NCBI GenBank assembly: GCA_016794525.1
Contig: JAEUJY010000053.1
Coordinates: 1 to 32,352, forward strand
Length of the DNA: 32,352 nt
Direction: 5' to 3'
Source of the DNA: Myxococcales bacterium
GTDB lineage: Bacteria > Myxococcota_A > Polyangia > Haliangiales > Haliangiaceae
Shown here: positions 1 through 9,116 of the stretch, piece after piece
How the letters are laid out: the number at the start of each line of letters is the position of its first letter
Numbering within the stretch: position 1 is the first letter of the stretch
Notes under the pieces: model-generated
The model's input: the letters and a program-made list of their open reading frames with translations, nothing else
Databases searched by the model: none
Told to the model about the DNA's origin: nothing
Position numbers and translations under genes: made by a program

Positions 1-60
1 ACGGTCCAGGAGTACCAGCCGGGCGTCGCCGTGAGCGCGTCGCTCGAGTGGTCGCCGTAA
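1..60 (+). CDS. C-terminal end of a probable outer-membrane receptor (partial)
   Basis: An open frame enters from the left edge and ends at TAA (58-60), giving 19 residues that finish in VSASLEWSP. The alternating polar/hydrophobic pattern ending near an aromatic residue resembles the last beta-strand of an outer-membrane barrel. The lipoprotein that follows 15 bases downstream belongs to a beta-helix family often found next to TonB-dependent receptors, so a receptor is the best guess. With so few residues the family cannot be confirmed. Confidence 0.45.
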   Translation, partial: TVQEYQPGVAVSASLEWSP

Positions 61-75
61 CCGAAAGGATCTCGT

Positions 76-1428
76 ATGTCGAAGCAGCTCTGGTTCTCCG
101 TCGCGGCCGCCCTCGGCCTCGCCGCCTGTGGCGGTGATGACTCGTCCACGACCCCGGTCGACGCGCCGCCCGCGATCGACGCGCCGACGGCCACCGACGG
201 CACACCGCAGCCGACGGCGGTGAACGTCACCGCCGACATCACCGCGGCGACCACCTGGACCGCCGATCACATCTACGTGCTGAAGACCCACATCTTCGTG
301 CGCTCGGGCACGCTGACCATCGAGGCCGGCACCCGCATCCTCGGCGACAACGGCTCGTCGATCGTCGTCACCACCGGCGGCAAGATCGACGTCCAGGGCA
401 CCGCCGCGAAGCCGGTCGTCATGACCAGCTCGCAGCCCGAGGGCTCGCGCCTGCCCGGCGACTGGGGCGGGCTGGTGCTGCTCGGCACCGCGCCGATCAA
501 CGTCACCGGCGGCACCTCGCAGATCGAGGGCTTCCCGGCCGGCACCACCGGCACCCAGTACGGCGGCACCGACGCCGCCCACGACTGCGGCAAGGTCAAC
601 TACCTGCGCGTCGAGTTCGCCGGCTTCGAGCTGGCGCCCAACAACGAGCTCAACGCGTTCACCGTCGGCGCCTGCGGCTCGGCGACGGTCATCGACCACG
701 TCCAGACCCACCTCGGCTCCGACGACGGCGTCGAGGTGTTCGGCGGCACCGCCAACCTCAAGCACGTCCTGGTGTCGCAGGTGCAGGACGACGGGCTCGA
801 CTGGGACTTCGGCTGGGTCGGCAAGGCGCAGTTCGTGATCGTCCAGCAGAGCGCGTTCTCGAACGAGGGCTTCGAGGCCGACAACAACGGCAACGCCAAC
901 GACGCGCTGCCGCGCTCGGCGCCGACCATCTACAACGCGACGCTGGTCGGCTCGGATCGTCAGCCGGGCGGCGCCAACCAGAAGCAGATGGGCATGCACC
1001 TGCGCCGCGGCACCGCCGGTCAGATCTACAACAGCATCATCACGTCGTTCGCCGACTTCCCGATCGACGTCGACGGCGCGGCCACCGTGGCCCAGACCCC
1101 GGCCAGCCTGTTCATCAAGAACTCGATCTTCTTCGACAACGGCAACCAGACCACCTGGGCCGACCCGACCGACAACGACGGCGGCTTCGACGAGGGCGCG
1201 TACTTCAAGACCGAGGCGACCAACAAGCTGGTCGACCCGCGCATCACCAGCGCGCTCAACCTGGCGAGCCCGAACTTCCACCCCGGCGCCAACTCGCCGG
1301 CGATGACCGCGAGCAACGCCGCGACCCCGCCCAGCGACGGCTTCTTCGACGCGACCGCGACCTACCTGGGCGCGATCGGCGGCGCCGACGACTGGACGCT
1401 GGGCTGGACCGCCTACCCCGCGAACTGA
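76..1428 (+). CDS. Beta-helix surface lipoprotein
   Basis: This 450-residue protein starts at an ATG with a GAAAGGA ribosome site about 7 bases upstream. It opens with a lipoprotein signal (hydrophobic run, lipobox LAAC, Cys near residue 18), then a Pro/Asp/Ala/Thr-rich linker to about residue 45. The rest is a Gly/Asn/Asp-rich repetitive fold. Segments such as [30 protein letters not shown] and [15 protein letters not shown] match a right-handed beta-helix lipoprotein family known from Bacteroidota and some proteobacteria (established knowledge), where it commonly lies beside a TonB-dependent receptor. It is probably anchored in the outer membrane and may work with the receptor ending just upstream. 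The ligand is unknown; names such as 'multidrug transporter' sometimes attached to this family have no support here. No catalytic residues are recognisable. Confidence 0.85.
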   Translation: MSKQLWFSVAAALGLAACGGDDSSTTPVDAPPAIDAPTATDGTPQPTAVNVTADITAATTWTADHIYVLKTHIFVRSGTLTIEAGTRILGDNGSSIVVTTGGKIDVQGTAAKPVVMTSSQPEGSRLPGDWGGLVLLGTAPINVTGGTSQIEGFPAGTTGTQYGGTDAAHDCGKVNYLRVEFAGFELAPNNELNAFTVGACGSATVIDHVQTHLGSDDGVEVFGGTANLKHVLVSQVQDDGLDWDFGWVGKAQFVIVQQSAFSNEGFEADNNGNANDALPRSAPTIYNATLVGSDRQPGGANQKQMGMHLRRGTAGQIYNSIITSFADFPIDVDGAATVAQTPASLFIKNSIFFDNGNQTTWADPTDNDGGFDEGAYFKTEATNKLVDPRITSALNLASPNFHPGANSPAMTASNAATPPSDGFFDATATYLGAIGGADDWTLGWTAYPAN

Positions 1429-1444
1429 GGCGACGCCCCTCCCC

Positions 1445-2191
1445 ATGTCCTTGGCTTCCGCAGAGCCCGTGATGGCGGCGCGCCCGGCGCGGGTGACGGT
1501 GGTGATCGCGGTCGGCGCCGACGAGCGCGACGCGATCGTGCCGACGCTGGCGGTGCTCGGGCGCGAGGCGATCGACGCGACGGTGGCGTCGCTGGCGGTG
1601 GTGCTCGCGGGACCGGCCCGGGCCGGCGTGGTGGCGGTCACCTGGGGCGCGATCGCCGAGCCCGGCTTCGACGCGGTCGTGGCCTGGGCCCACGGGGCGG
1701 TGCCGCCGGTCGGGCTGATCGCGATCGTCGACGACGCCGACCCGGCCGCCGGCGAGCAGGCGCTGCGGGCCGGGTACGACGACGCGGCGGCGGCGAGCTG
1801 TTCGCCGCGCGAGCTGGCGGCGCGGATCCGCGCGGTGCATCGCCGGATGGTGCGCGCGCCGGCGGCGGCCAGCGGCCGCGGTGGGCGCCGGCTGGTGCAC
1901 CGCAACCTCGTGCTCGATCCCGACAGCTGCGAGCTGTGGCTCGACGGTCGGCCGGTGGCGCTGACGGTCACCGAGTTCACGATGGTGGTCGCGCTGGTGC
2001 GCGCGCGCGGCGGCGTGCTCACCCGCGCCGAGCTGCTCGATCAGGCGTGGGGCAACGACAGCCTCGAGGTCGGCGCGCGCGCGGTCGACAACGTGGTCTT
2101 GCGGCTGCGCAAGAAGGTCGGTCGGCCCGAGCTGATCGAGACCGTGCGCGGCATCGGCTTCCGGCTGGGCCGGCTCGGCGACGACGGCTGA
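1445..2191 (+). CDS. OmpR/PhoB-type winged-helix regulator with degenerate receiver
   Basis: The 248-residue protein has a C-terminal OmpR-type winged helix from about residue 150 to 243. LVLDPDSCELWLDGRPVALT forms the N-terminal sheet, LTVTEFTMVVALVRARGG and LTRAELLDQAW form the recognition region, and the tail RAVDNVVLRLRKKVG and ETVRGIGFRLG is canonical. The N-terminal 120 residues have receiver-like alternating strands and helices, but the phosphoacceptor position falls in VVAVTWG, with no Asp. The acidic N-terminal pocket and the conserved Lys are also not recognisable. It probably binds DNA without normal phosphorylation, or senses through another route. It starts 17 bases after the lipoprotein gene with no good ribosome site, so it may share that transcript. 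No kinase gene is adjacent. Confidence 0.85.
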   Translation: MSLASAEPVMAARPARVTVVIAVGADERDAIVPTLAVLGREAIDATVASLAVVLAGPARAGVVAVTWGAIAEPGFDAVVAWAHGAVPPVGLIAIVDDADPAAGEQALRAGYDDAAAASCSPRELAARIRAVHRRMVRAPAAASGRGGRRLVHRNLVLDPDSCELWLDGRPVALTVTEFTMVVALVRARGGVLTRAELLDQAWGNDSLEVGARAVDNVVLRLRKKVGRPELIETVRGIGFRLGRLGDDG

Positions 2192-2200
2192 CGCGCGCGA

Positions 2201-3451
2201 TCAGCGCTCGCGCAGCGGCGCGCACGCGTACAGCGCGTGGCAAAGCGCCAGCGCGCGCGGCGAGCGGATCCGCCAGTCGAGGCGGTTCATCACGTAGCCG
2301 ATCGTCAGCTCGGCGACCGGATCGCACCAGCCGAGCGCGCCGCCCATGCCGGGGTGGCCGAACGACGCGAGGTTGGGCGAGAACATCGACGGCTCCTCCT
2401 TGACGAAGCCGTGGGTCCAGCCGATCGGCTTCTGCAGGACCAGGTCGCGCTCGGCCCAGCCCTGGCGCTGGTGCAGCGGCGCCAGCGCGGCGGCGCCGAC
2501 GTAGCGGCGATCGTCGACCACGCCGCCCGACGCGAACGGCAGGTAGGCCCGGGCCAGGCCGTGGGCGCTCGCGGTGGCCGAGGCCCACGCCAGCGCGGCG
2601 CGCCGCACCGGGATCGTGTCGTAGACCGCGAGGCCCGCGGGGCCGGTGCGCGGGTTGAGGAAGGCGGCGCGCGGCCACGCGCCGGGGCGCAGCACGGCGC
2701 GCGCGAGCTTGCCCTCGGTCGAGCTGCCCAGCGCCGCGCGCAGCATGTGGCCGAGGCGCGCGCGGTTGCTCGGCGGATACAACGTCGCGATCTGCGCGTC
2801 GACCTCGGCCGGCGTGCCCAGGTCGACGTCGGCGGCGAGCGGCGCGAACAGCTCGCGGCGCAAGAACCCGCCGAGGTCGTCGCCGGTGAGCCGCTCGAAC
2901 AGCTCGCGCACGTACATGCCGAAGGTGATCGCGTGGTAGCCCTGGCGCGTGCCCGGCGCCCACGCCGGCGCCTGCTGCTCGAGCGCGCGGCGCAGGTGGT
3001 CCTGGCGATCGGCGCGCACGCAGTCGTCCATCGTCAGCGGCGCGTCGAGGCCGAGCAGGCCGGCCTGGTGGTTGACCAGCGTGCGCACGGTGATCGCGCC
3101 CTTGCCGGCGGCGGCGAACCCCGGCCACGCCGCGGCCACCGGCGCGTCCCAGTCGAGCGCGCCGCGATCGGCGAGCAGCGTCAGCGCCATCGCCGCCAGG
3201 CCCTTGGTCACCGAGAACACCACGGTGCGGGTGTCGCGGGTCCACGGCCGGTCGGTCGCGACGTCGGCGCGCCCGCCCCACAGATCGACGACGCAGCGGC
3301 CGCGGTGGTAGACCGCGAAGCCGGCGCCGATCTCGTCGCCCGCGGCGAGCTGAGCCGCGAAGCGCTCGGCCACCGGGGCGAAGCCGTCGGCGTAGCCGCC
3401 GCCGCACGGCGCGGGGGCCGGGTTGGTGAGCTGGTCGGCGAGCGGCGCCAT
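2201..3451 (-). CDS. Serine hydrolase of the beta-lactamase/esterase EstB family
   Basis: The protein has 416 residues from the ATG at 3451. The catalytic SxxK motif is FSVTKG (Ser80, Lys83), the second motif is GYHAITFG with Tyr171, and the C-terminal FGHPGMGGALGWCDP matches the HxGxGG-like third motif. These mark the class C beta-lactamase/EstB/LACTB-like fold (PF00144), normally about 380-420 residues. Most members are esterases or peptidases rather than antibiotic-degrading enzymes. No signal peptide is visible, so it is probably cytoplasmic. An in-frame GTG at 3487 overlaps the stop of the upstream oxygenase gene as GTGA and would add 12 residues; translational coupling from there is a real alternative. 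It converges on the regulator gene at 2191 with only 9 bases between. Confidence 0.88.
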   Translation of the reverse strand: MAPLADQLTNPAPAPCGGGYADGFAPVAERFAAQLAAGDEIGAGFAVYHRGRCVVDLWGGRADVATDRPWTRDTRTVVFSVTKGLAAMALTLLADRGALDWDAPVAAAWPGFAAAGKGAITVRTLVNHQAGLLGLDAPLTMDDCVRADRQDHLRRALEQQAPAWAPGTRQGYHAITFGMYVRELFERLTGDDLGGFLRRELFAPLAADVDLGTPAEVDAQIATLYPPSNRARLGHMLRAALGSSTEGKLARAVLRPGAWPRAAFLNPRTGPAGLAVYDTIPVRRAALAWASATASAHGLARAYLPFASGGVVDDRRYVGAAALAPLHQRQGWAERDLVLQKPIGWTHGFVKEEPSMFSPNLASFGHPGMGGALGWCDPVAELTIGYVMNRLDWRIRSPRALALCHALYACAPLRER

Positions 3452-3483
3452 CGCGCCACGATACGGCGCCGCGGGCGTCGCCG

Positions 3484-4089
3484 TCACGCGGCCGCGCGGT
3501 ACATCACGTCGGAGCGCAGCACGTACTTGGTGCCGGCCGTGACCTCGGCGCCCTCGTGCAGGAGCATGTGCTGGAACCACAGCGCGCGACCCCGGCGTGG
3601 GCTGATCGCGACGCCGTGATCGAGGAACGCGGTGGCGCCGCCGGCGCAGCCGTCGTCGAGGTAGACCAGCAGCGTCAACAGGCTCGCCTCGTCGGCGTCG
3701 CGGGCGAACGCGCCGTCGTAGTGCGGCGCGAACCGCTGGCCGGGCGTGTAGCGGTAGCCGCGGAAGCGCTCGTTCAGGCCGACGGCCCGGCGTCCGCACA
3801 GCCGCGCGGGGACGTGAGCCGCCAGCCGCGCGAACAGCCGCGCGGCGAGGTCGGTGTCGTCGAACATCACCCGCGCGTTGTTGCGGACGTCGGGGCGCAT
3901 GACCGCGCCGCGCACGGTCGACACTGGCGCGGCCGCGGGGCCGAGCGCCTCGATCCGCGCGATCAGCGCGGCGCACTCGTCGGCGGTCGCGAAGGCGTCG
4001 ACCACCGCGGCCAGCGGGGCGCTGCCGTCGAGGCGGTCGCCGTCGACGTAGGGACGCGCGAACCCGGGGATGAGGATCTCGGCCTGCAT
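3484..4089 (-). CDS. 2-oxoglutarate/Fe(II)-dependent oxygenase, prolyl-hydroxylase type
   Basis: A 201-residue protein with the complete iron-binding facial triad of the P4H-like 2OG oxygenases: His123 and Asp125 in APHYDG and His178 in LLHEG. Lys188 lies ten residues later, where the residue binding the 2OG C5 carboxylate is expected. RVMFDDTDLAARLFARL and LNERFRGYRYTPGQRF are typical of the family. It would hydroxylate a protein or small-molecule substrate with O2 and 2-oxoglutarate; the substrate cannot be told. The last codons overlap a possible GTG start of the downstream hydrolase gene, so the two are probably cotranscribed. A good promoter match sits right against the start codon and no ribosome site is seen, suggesting a leaderless message. 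Confidence 0.9.
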   Translation of the reverse strand: MQAEILIPGFARPYVDGDRLDGSAPLAAVVDAFATADECAALIARIEALGPAAAPVSTVRGAVMRPDVRNNARVMFDDTDLAARLFARLAAHVPARLCGRRAVGLNERFRGYRYTPGQRFAPHYDGAFARDADEASLLTLLVYLDDGCAGGATAFLDHGVAISPRRGRALWFQHMLLHEGAEVTAGTKYVLRSDVMYRAAA

Positions 4090-4123
4090 CGATAAAGTGT
4101 AACATGGACACGAACGAGCGCAA
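4090..4123 (-). promoter_or_regulatory. Probable sigma-70-type promoter giving a leaderless mRNA
   Basis: On the minus strand TTGCGC (4123-4118) is followed after 16 bases by TACACT (4101-4096), then six bases and the ATG at 4089. Transcription would begin at or within a base of the start codon. The sequence is markedly richer in A/T than its surroundings and no Shine-Dalgarno is visible. This is inference from consensus matching. Confidence 0.5.
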
Positions 4124-4155
4124 GACGCCTGACGCTCGGCCGGGCGCGGCGCGCG

Positions 4156-4746
4156 CTACGGCCGTGGGATCGGGTTGGCGCAGTGCTCGACGACCCGCTC
4201 GACGCGCACCGGCTCCTCGACGATCTCGATCATGGCGGGATCGGCGACGCCGAGTCCGGCGATCACCGTGGGTGGCTCGGGCGATGGCTGACCGCAGCCG
4301 TAGCCGCACGCGTCGACCTCGCGGACGTAGGTCTTGAGCTTGGGCGCGAGGCGCACGACCGCGACGTGGCCGTCGTCGCGGCGCAGGTAGACGTAGCCGA
4401 TGCCGAGGTCGCAGCCGCACGAGTCGCCCGACGCGCACGTCGGGCCGGCGAGCCCGAGCGTGCCGTCGGCCATGCGGTAGAGCTGGTCGCCCTGGCCCTG
4501 GCCGCGCACCGTCGCCGCGAACGCGACCGGCGCCGTCGGGTCGGGCTCGGGTGGCGCACCGTAGCGATCGTTCCACACCGTGACGCTCGCCGGCTCGAAC
4601 CGCGCGCCGCCGAAGCGGGCCTGGGCGCGAGCGATCGCGGCGTCGCTGGCGCGCTGGTTGTGGCGATCGATGGTCGCCTGCGACGGCACCGCGGCGCAGC
4701 CGGCGAGGGCGAGGAGCGAGAGGACGGCGATCGCGTGGGCGCGCAT
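4156..4746 (-). CDS. Cys-containing hypothetical lipoprotein
   Basis: The 196-residue product starts with MRAHAIAVLSLLALAGC, a clear lipoprotein signal with lipobox LAGC and Cys17. The mature part carries two cysteine groups, one at CASGDSCGCDLGIGYVYLRRDDGH and one at CGYGCGQ, that could form disulphides in the periplasm. I do not recognise the family. An alternative GTG start at 4764 overlaps the stop of the dehydrogenase gene as GTGA and would add six residues (MRRCGP). Either way the gene is tightly linked behind the dehydrogenase and probably cotranscribed with it. It ends 66 bases before the oxygenase start codon, in a gap that also holds the oxygenase promoter. Confidence 0.75.
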   Translation of the reverse strand: MRAHAIAVLSLLALAGCAAVPSQATIDRHNQRASDAAIARAQARFGGARFEPASVTVWNDRYGAPPEPDPTAPVAFAATVRGQGQGDQLYRMADGTLGLAGPTCASGDSCGCDLGIGYVYLRRDDGHVAVVRLAPKLKTYVREVDACGYGCGQPSPEPPTVIAGLGVADPAMIEIVEEPVRVERVVEHCANPIPRP

Positions 4747-4760
4747 GGGCCCACAACGTC

Positions 4761-5600
4761 TCACGAGTCGCGAGGCTTACGCGGCGGCAGCGGCGCGGCG
4801 CGCGGTCGTCCCATGACCCGGGTGGCGCTGCGCGACGCCAGGCCGCGCGGCAGCACGCCGGTCAGCCAGCACGACAGCCGGTTGAGCGCGCCCGGCACCA
4901 CCGTCTTGGTGCCGGCCAGCATCGCGCGCACGCCGCGCTCGGCGACCGGATCGGCGTCCAGCATCGCGGCGCGCGCGAGCCGCCCGTAGTCGCCGGCGCC
5001 GGCCAGCGCGTGGAACTCGGTGCGGGTGCCGCCGGGGCACAGACAGGTGACGCCGATGCCGCGCGGCGCGAGCTCGTAGTGCAGCGACTCGGAGAAGTTG
5101 CGGACGAACACCTTCGACGCGCCGTAGGTGGCGAAGTTGGGGATGGCCTGCCACGCGACCATCGACGCGACGTTGAGCAGGTAGTGGCGCGGCGTCGCGG
5201 TGGCGGCGGCGACGAACGCGTGGGCCAGCGCCACCGGCGCGGCGACGTTGAGCGCGATCAGCTCGGCGTCGCGGGCGGCGTCGACGTCGGCGAACGCGCG
5301 GAACTGCCCGAAGCCGGCGTTGTTGATCAGGATCGTGACCGGGCGCGCCGCGGTGGCCTGCTGCCACAGCGCCGCCGGGCCGTCGGCGGTGGCCAGATCG
5401 AGCGCGATCACGTCGACGGTGGCGCCGTGGGCGGCGGTCAGCTCCGCGGCCAGCGTGGCCAGCGCGTCGGCGCGGCGCGCGGTCAGCACCAGGTCCGCGC
5501 CGCGGCGGGCCAGCGCCCGGGCCAGCGCGGCGCCGATGCCGCTCGACGCGCCGGTGACGAGCGCGCGATGTCCGGACAGCGCGGCGGTGGGCTCGGCCAT
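4761..5600 (-). CDS. Short-chain dehydrogenase/reductase
   Basis: A 279-residue classical SDR. The cofactor-binding TGASSGIG is at residues 16-23, the NNAG strand at 93-96, the catalytic Ser at 146 (NVASM) and the YxxxK pair at Tyr159 and Lys163. The arrangement and the PGGTRTEF segment after the active site resemble the DltE/YqjQ-like group of NAD(P)-dependent oxidoreductases. The Arg-rich tail is longer than usual. The substrate is unknown. It is first in a minus-strand pair with the lipoprotein gene and is divergent from the zinc-ribbon gene at 5647, with 46 bases between that must hold both promoters. Confidence 0.9.
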   Translation of the reverse strand: MAEPTAALSGHRALVTGASSGIGAALARALARRGADLVLTARRADALATLAAELTAAHGATVDVIALDLATADGPAALWQQATAARPVTILINNAGFGQFRAFADVDAARDAELIALNVAAPVALAHAFVAAATATPRHYLLNVASMVAWQAIPNFATYGASKVFVRNFSESLHYELAPRGIGVTCLCPGGTRTEFHALAGAGDYGRLARAAMLDADPVAERGVRAMLAGTKTVVPGALNRLSCWLTGVLPRGLASRSATRVMGRPRAAPLPPRKPRDS

Positions 5601-5646
5601 GGCGCGACCCTACTCGATCGCCCGCGCGGTGCGATACGCTCGGCGG

Positions 5647-6060
5647 ATGTCGACCTCGTTCTTCGAGCAGCTCATGGCCGAGCACGCCGAGTGGGAGGAG
5701 GACCGGCGCATCGACGCCGCGCGGGCGCGCGCCGATCACGCGCTGGCGGTGGCCGACGCGCACGCGCTCGATGCGACGCTGGCGATGCAACGCCTCGAGC
5801 AGCGGCTGGCGGCCCAGGCCCGGCAGCTGAAGACGCTGCGCGCGGTGATCGGCGTGCTGACGACGATGCTGAAGGACAGCGGCGCGGTCGACGGCGACAT
5901 GCTCGACATCCGGCTCGAGGCGGCGATCGCCAACAGCGAGGAGGAGGTCGAGCGCGTGATCACGGTGGCGTGCCAGCGCTGCGGCGCGCAGGTCGACCGG
6001 CGACGGACCGTGGTGACCGCGAGCGGCACGGTGTGCGATCGCTGCGACGCCGGGCGCTGA
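5647..6060 (+). CDS. Coiled-coil protein with C-terminal zinc ribbon
   Basis: A 137-residue protein of unknown function. Residues about 15-70 are rich in Ala, Arg, Glu and Leu with heptad-like spacing (LAMQRLEQRLAAQARQLKTL) and should form a coiled coil. The C-terminus has CQRCGAQVDRR and VCDRCDAG, two CxxC pairs 20-25 residues apart, which look like a treble-clef or ribbon zinc site. The layout, helix then CxxC-CxxC, recalls DksA-like or DUF-type zinc proteins, but the acidic DksA tip motif is not seen and I assign no function. The start is chosen at the ATG after which the acidic, amphipathic N-terminus begins. Confidence 0.7.
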   Translation: MSTSFFEQLMAEHAEWEEDRRIDAARARADHALAVADAHALDATLAMQRLEQRLAAQARQLKTLRAVIGVLTTMLKDSGAVDGDMLDIRLEAAIANSEEEVERVITVACQRCGAQVDRRRTVVTASGTVCDRCDAGR

Positions 6061-6176
6061 CCGCCCGGCCGGTGGCGCAACCGGCGCGCCGCGCTGGGGG
6101 CTGGGGCATCGGCGAGCGCGAGGCTTGCGCGAATGTCGCGGCCGAGGCTGGCACGGCGGATGCTGCGCTTCGGGGC

Positions 6177-6959
6177 ATGCGGTCCCTTGCGCTCGCGGCC
6201 TCGCTGATCGCCTGTTTCGCGGCTGGGTGCGGTTCGCGCTCCGACGCTCGCGCGACGGTGTCCACCGGCGGCGATGGCGGGGCCGCGGGGCGGTCGCCGG
6301 TCGTCGCCGACGCCGGTAGCCCCGACGCCTCGACCGAGCTGGCCCGGCACATGGCCGACCACCTGACCCGGGTGAGCCGGATGCAGGAGGCCCTGGTGCG
6401 CGGGCAGCTCGAGATCGCGCGCGACGAGGCGCGCTGGTTGGTCGCGCACCCCGAGCACGTGGGGCTGACCGACGTCGACGCCGCGGTGGCGCGGATGCGC
6501 GGCGCGGCCGAGGCGGTGGTCGCGGCGCCCGATCTGCCGGCGATGGCGGGCGCGACGGCTCGCCTGGGCGCGGCGTGCGCGGCGTGCCACGAGGAGCGGG
6601 GCGTGATGGTGGCCTACGCGTGGGCGGCGTTGCCGGACGACGAGCCGGCGCTCGCGCGGCAGATGCAGCGGCACCAGTGGGCGGCGGCGCGGCTGTGGGA
6701 GGGCGTGGTGGGCCCGGCCGACGAGCTGTGGCGCACCGGCGCGTCGACGCTGGCGACCTTGCGCTTCGACGTGGGCAGCCTCGCCGCGGGCGCCGACGGC
6801 GAGGCGGTCAAGGCCGCGCTGGCGCGGGTGCGCTCGCTGTCGGCCCAGGCGGGCGCCGTGAAGGATCAGCCGAGCCGGGTCGCGCTGTACGGCGAGCTGC
6901 TGTCGACCTGCGTCGCCTGCCACGCCGCGGTGCGCCCGGTCGCGCGGCCGATGCCGTGA
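6177..6959 (+). CDS. Diheme c-type cytochrome lipoprotein
   Basis: The 260-residue protein has a lipoprotein signal ending in FAAGC (Cys18) and a Ser/Gly/Ala/Asp linker to about residue 52. Two haem-attachment motifs follow, CAACH at 134-138 and CVACH at 245-249. Each lies at the C-terminal end of a helical, Ala-rich segment of about 100 residues, so the protein looks like two copies of one four-helix cytochrome module (cytochrome c'-like in outline). It should carry two covalent haems in the periplasm. The redox partner is unknown and no oxidase or reductase gene is adjacent. The upstream gap (6061-6176) shows no clear promoter. Confidence 0.8.
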   Translation: MRSLALAASLIACFAAGCGSRSDARATVSTGGDGGAAGRSPVVADAGSPDASTELARHMADHLTRVSRMQEALVRGQLEIARDEARWLVAHPEHVGLTDVDAAVARMRGAAEAVVAAPDLPAMAGATARLGAACAACHEERGVMVAYAWAALPDDEPALARQMQRHQWAAARLWEGVVGPADELWRTGASTLATLRFDVGSLAAGADGEAVKAALARVRSLSAQAGAVKDQPSRVALYGELLSTCVACHAAVRPVARPMP

Positions 6960-6963
6960 GCGG

Positions 6964-7590
6964 TCACGGGCCGGGCGGATCGACGGGGACGTCGCTGCTG
7001 CTGCCAGGACCGGTGGCCGGCGCGATGTCGGCCCACCACGCCGCCAGCTCGAGTTCGATCGCCGCGAACGGCTCGAGCCCGACCACCGCGTCGTCGGCCC
7101 AGACGCCGACGATCAGCCACAGCGCCTCGGGCGTGCGGCGCAGCACCTCGACGGTGTGCGCGCGCGGGTCGACCAGCCACGCGTGCTCGACGCCCGCGCG
7201 GGCGTAGACCGCGAGCTTGCGGCGGCGATCGAGCCGCTCCGTCGAGGGCGACAGCACCTCGCACACCCAGTCCGGCGGTGTCGCGATGCCGGCGTCGTCG
7301 GCCAGCGACGGCGTGCGCGCGCGGCGCCAGCCGGCGAGGTCCGGTACCAGCACGTCCTCGCCCAGGTGCAGCTCGGGCTCGTAGAGGATGATCCAGCCGC
7401 CGGGGCCCCCGCGCCCGCGGTCGAACGGGCCGAGCAAGTCGGCGCCCAGCACCGACGCGGCGCGGGCATGGCGCGGTCGCGGTCGCGGGCTCACATAGAG
7501 CGTCCCGTCGATCAGCTCGGCGACCTTGCCCTCGGGCGCTGCCACCAGGTCGGCGTAGGTCGCCCGGCGCGGGCGCGGCGACTGGCTCAT
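6964..7590 (-). CDS. Uma2-family PD-(D/E)XK nuclease-like protein
   Basis: A 208-residue protein matching the Uma2 (DUF820) family: ATYADLVAAPEGKVAELIDGTLYV at the N-terminus, then DVLVPDLAGW carrying the core Asp, and WVCEVLSPSTERLDRRRKLAVYARAGVEHAWLVDP. The last segment holds the conserved Glu and the Lys/Arg-rich helix that follow the PD-(D/E)XK pattern. The family has a restriction-endonuclease fold and is greatly expanded in cyanobacteria and myxobacteria, mostly without known substrates. The C-terminal Ser/Pro tail is variable. The ATG at 7590 sits at the start of conserved sequence. It follows the 99-residue unknown on the same strand after 53 bases. Confidence 0.85.
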   Translation of the reverse strand: MSQSPRPRRATYADLVAAPEGKVAELIDGTLYVSPRPRPRHARAASVLGADLLGPFDRGRGGPGGWIILYEPELHLGEDVLVPDLAGWRRARTPSLADDAGIATPPDWVCEVLSPSTERLDRRRKLAVYARAGVEHAWLVDPRAHTVEVLRRTPEALWLIVGVWADDAVVGLEPFAAIELELAAWWADIAPATGPGSSSDVPVDPPGP

Positions 7591-7643
7591 GCGACCAGCG
7601 TAACGCGAAACGATCGGCTCGCCCACGACCATCCTCCTCGGGC

Positions 7644-7929
7644 CTACCGCGCCCACCAGCTCGGCGGCGGGTTGCGGCCGTCGTCGCCGAACAGCCCCTC
7701 GCGCCGCAGTTCGTGGAAGTCGGCGATGCCGAGCACGCCGCGCGGCTCGAGCAGCGCGCCCAGCGGCACGCCGCGGGGCCGCGACAGGGGCACCCGCCGC
7801 CGGGGGCGCCGCCACAGCGTCAGGCGCGCATCGTCGCCACCGTGCCCGACCGGATCCCCGGGGGCCAGCGGCGGCGCCGGCGCGGCGGGCGCCGCCGCGG
7901 CCTCGATCGCGCACTCGCCGGTGACGGGC

Positions 7930-7943
<14 letters not shown>
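7644..7943 (-). CDS. Unknown 99-residue protein overlapping the recA 3' end
   Basis: The start codon lies 14 bases inside the recA coding region, in another frame, so translation is probably coupled to recA. The reading has almost exclusively G/C in third positions, supporting real coding. Residues 15-35 are Ala/Pro-rich. Residues 40-60 are Arg-rich ([15 protein letters not shown]), and the C-terminus ([16 protein letters not shown], then PPPSWWAR) looks globular. I do not recognise a family. RecX often follows recA in other bacteria, but nothing RecX-like is visible here. Confidence 0.6.
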
Positions 7944-8958
<1,015 letters not shown>

Positions 8959-9027
8959 TCCTACCTCCGCCGCCGGCCCAATACACGCCGCGTGCCACCG
9001 CTAACCCCGCGAGATGTCGTCGCGAGC

Positions 9028-9108
9028 GTCCGGGATCCGGACGTCTTGTCCGGGCCCCCGCCCACTCCCGGCCGGACACCGGACAGCCGCGCGTGTCCGG
9101 GCCCGGAC
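9028..9108. promoter_or_regulatory. GTCCGG/CCGGAC half-site cluster upstream of recA
   Basis: Seven copies of GTCCGG or its complement CCGGAC lie in 81 bases, starting at 9028, 9037, 9048, 9072, 9079, 9095 and 9103. They include two palindromes, GTCCGGGATCCGGAC (9028-9042) and the perfect GTCCGGGCCCGGAC (9095-9108). An eighth copy (9308-9313) lies just upstream of the 58-residue gene. The array begins about 70 bases before the recA start codon, as an operator might. The palindrome at 9095-9108 starts only 8 bases past the stop of the 58-residue gene and could also act as its terminator. It does not match the SOS boxes I know from Myxococcus, Geobacter or Bdellovibrio. Confidence 0.5.
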
Positions 9109-9116
9109 GCGCCGGG

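Noticed and set aside
2201-4756. Very long antisense open frame of about 850 codons
   Set aside because: It is a shadow: its Arg/Ala/Pro composition and lack of domains mark it as antisense or off-frame reading of the hydrolase, oxygenase and lipoprotein genes in very GC-rich DNA.
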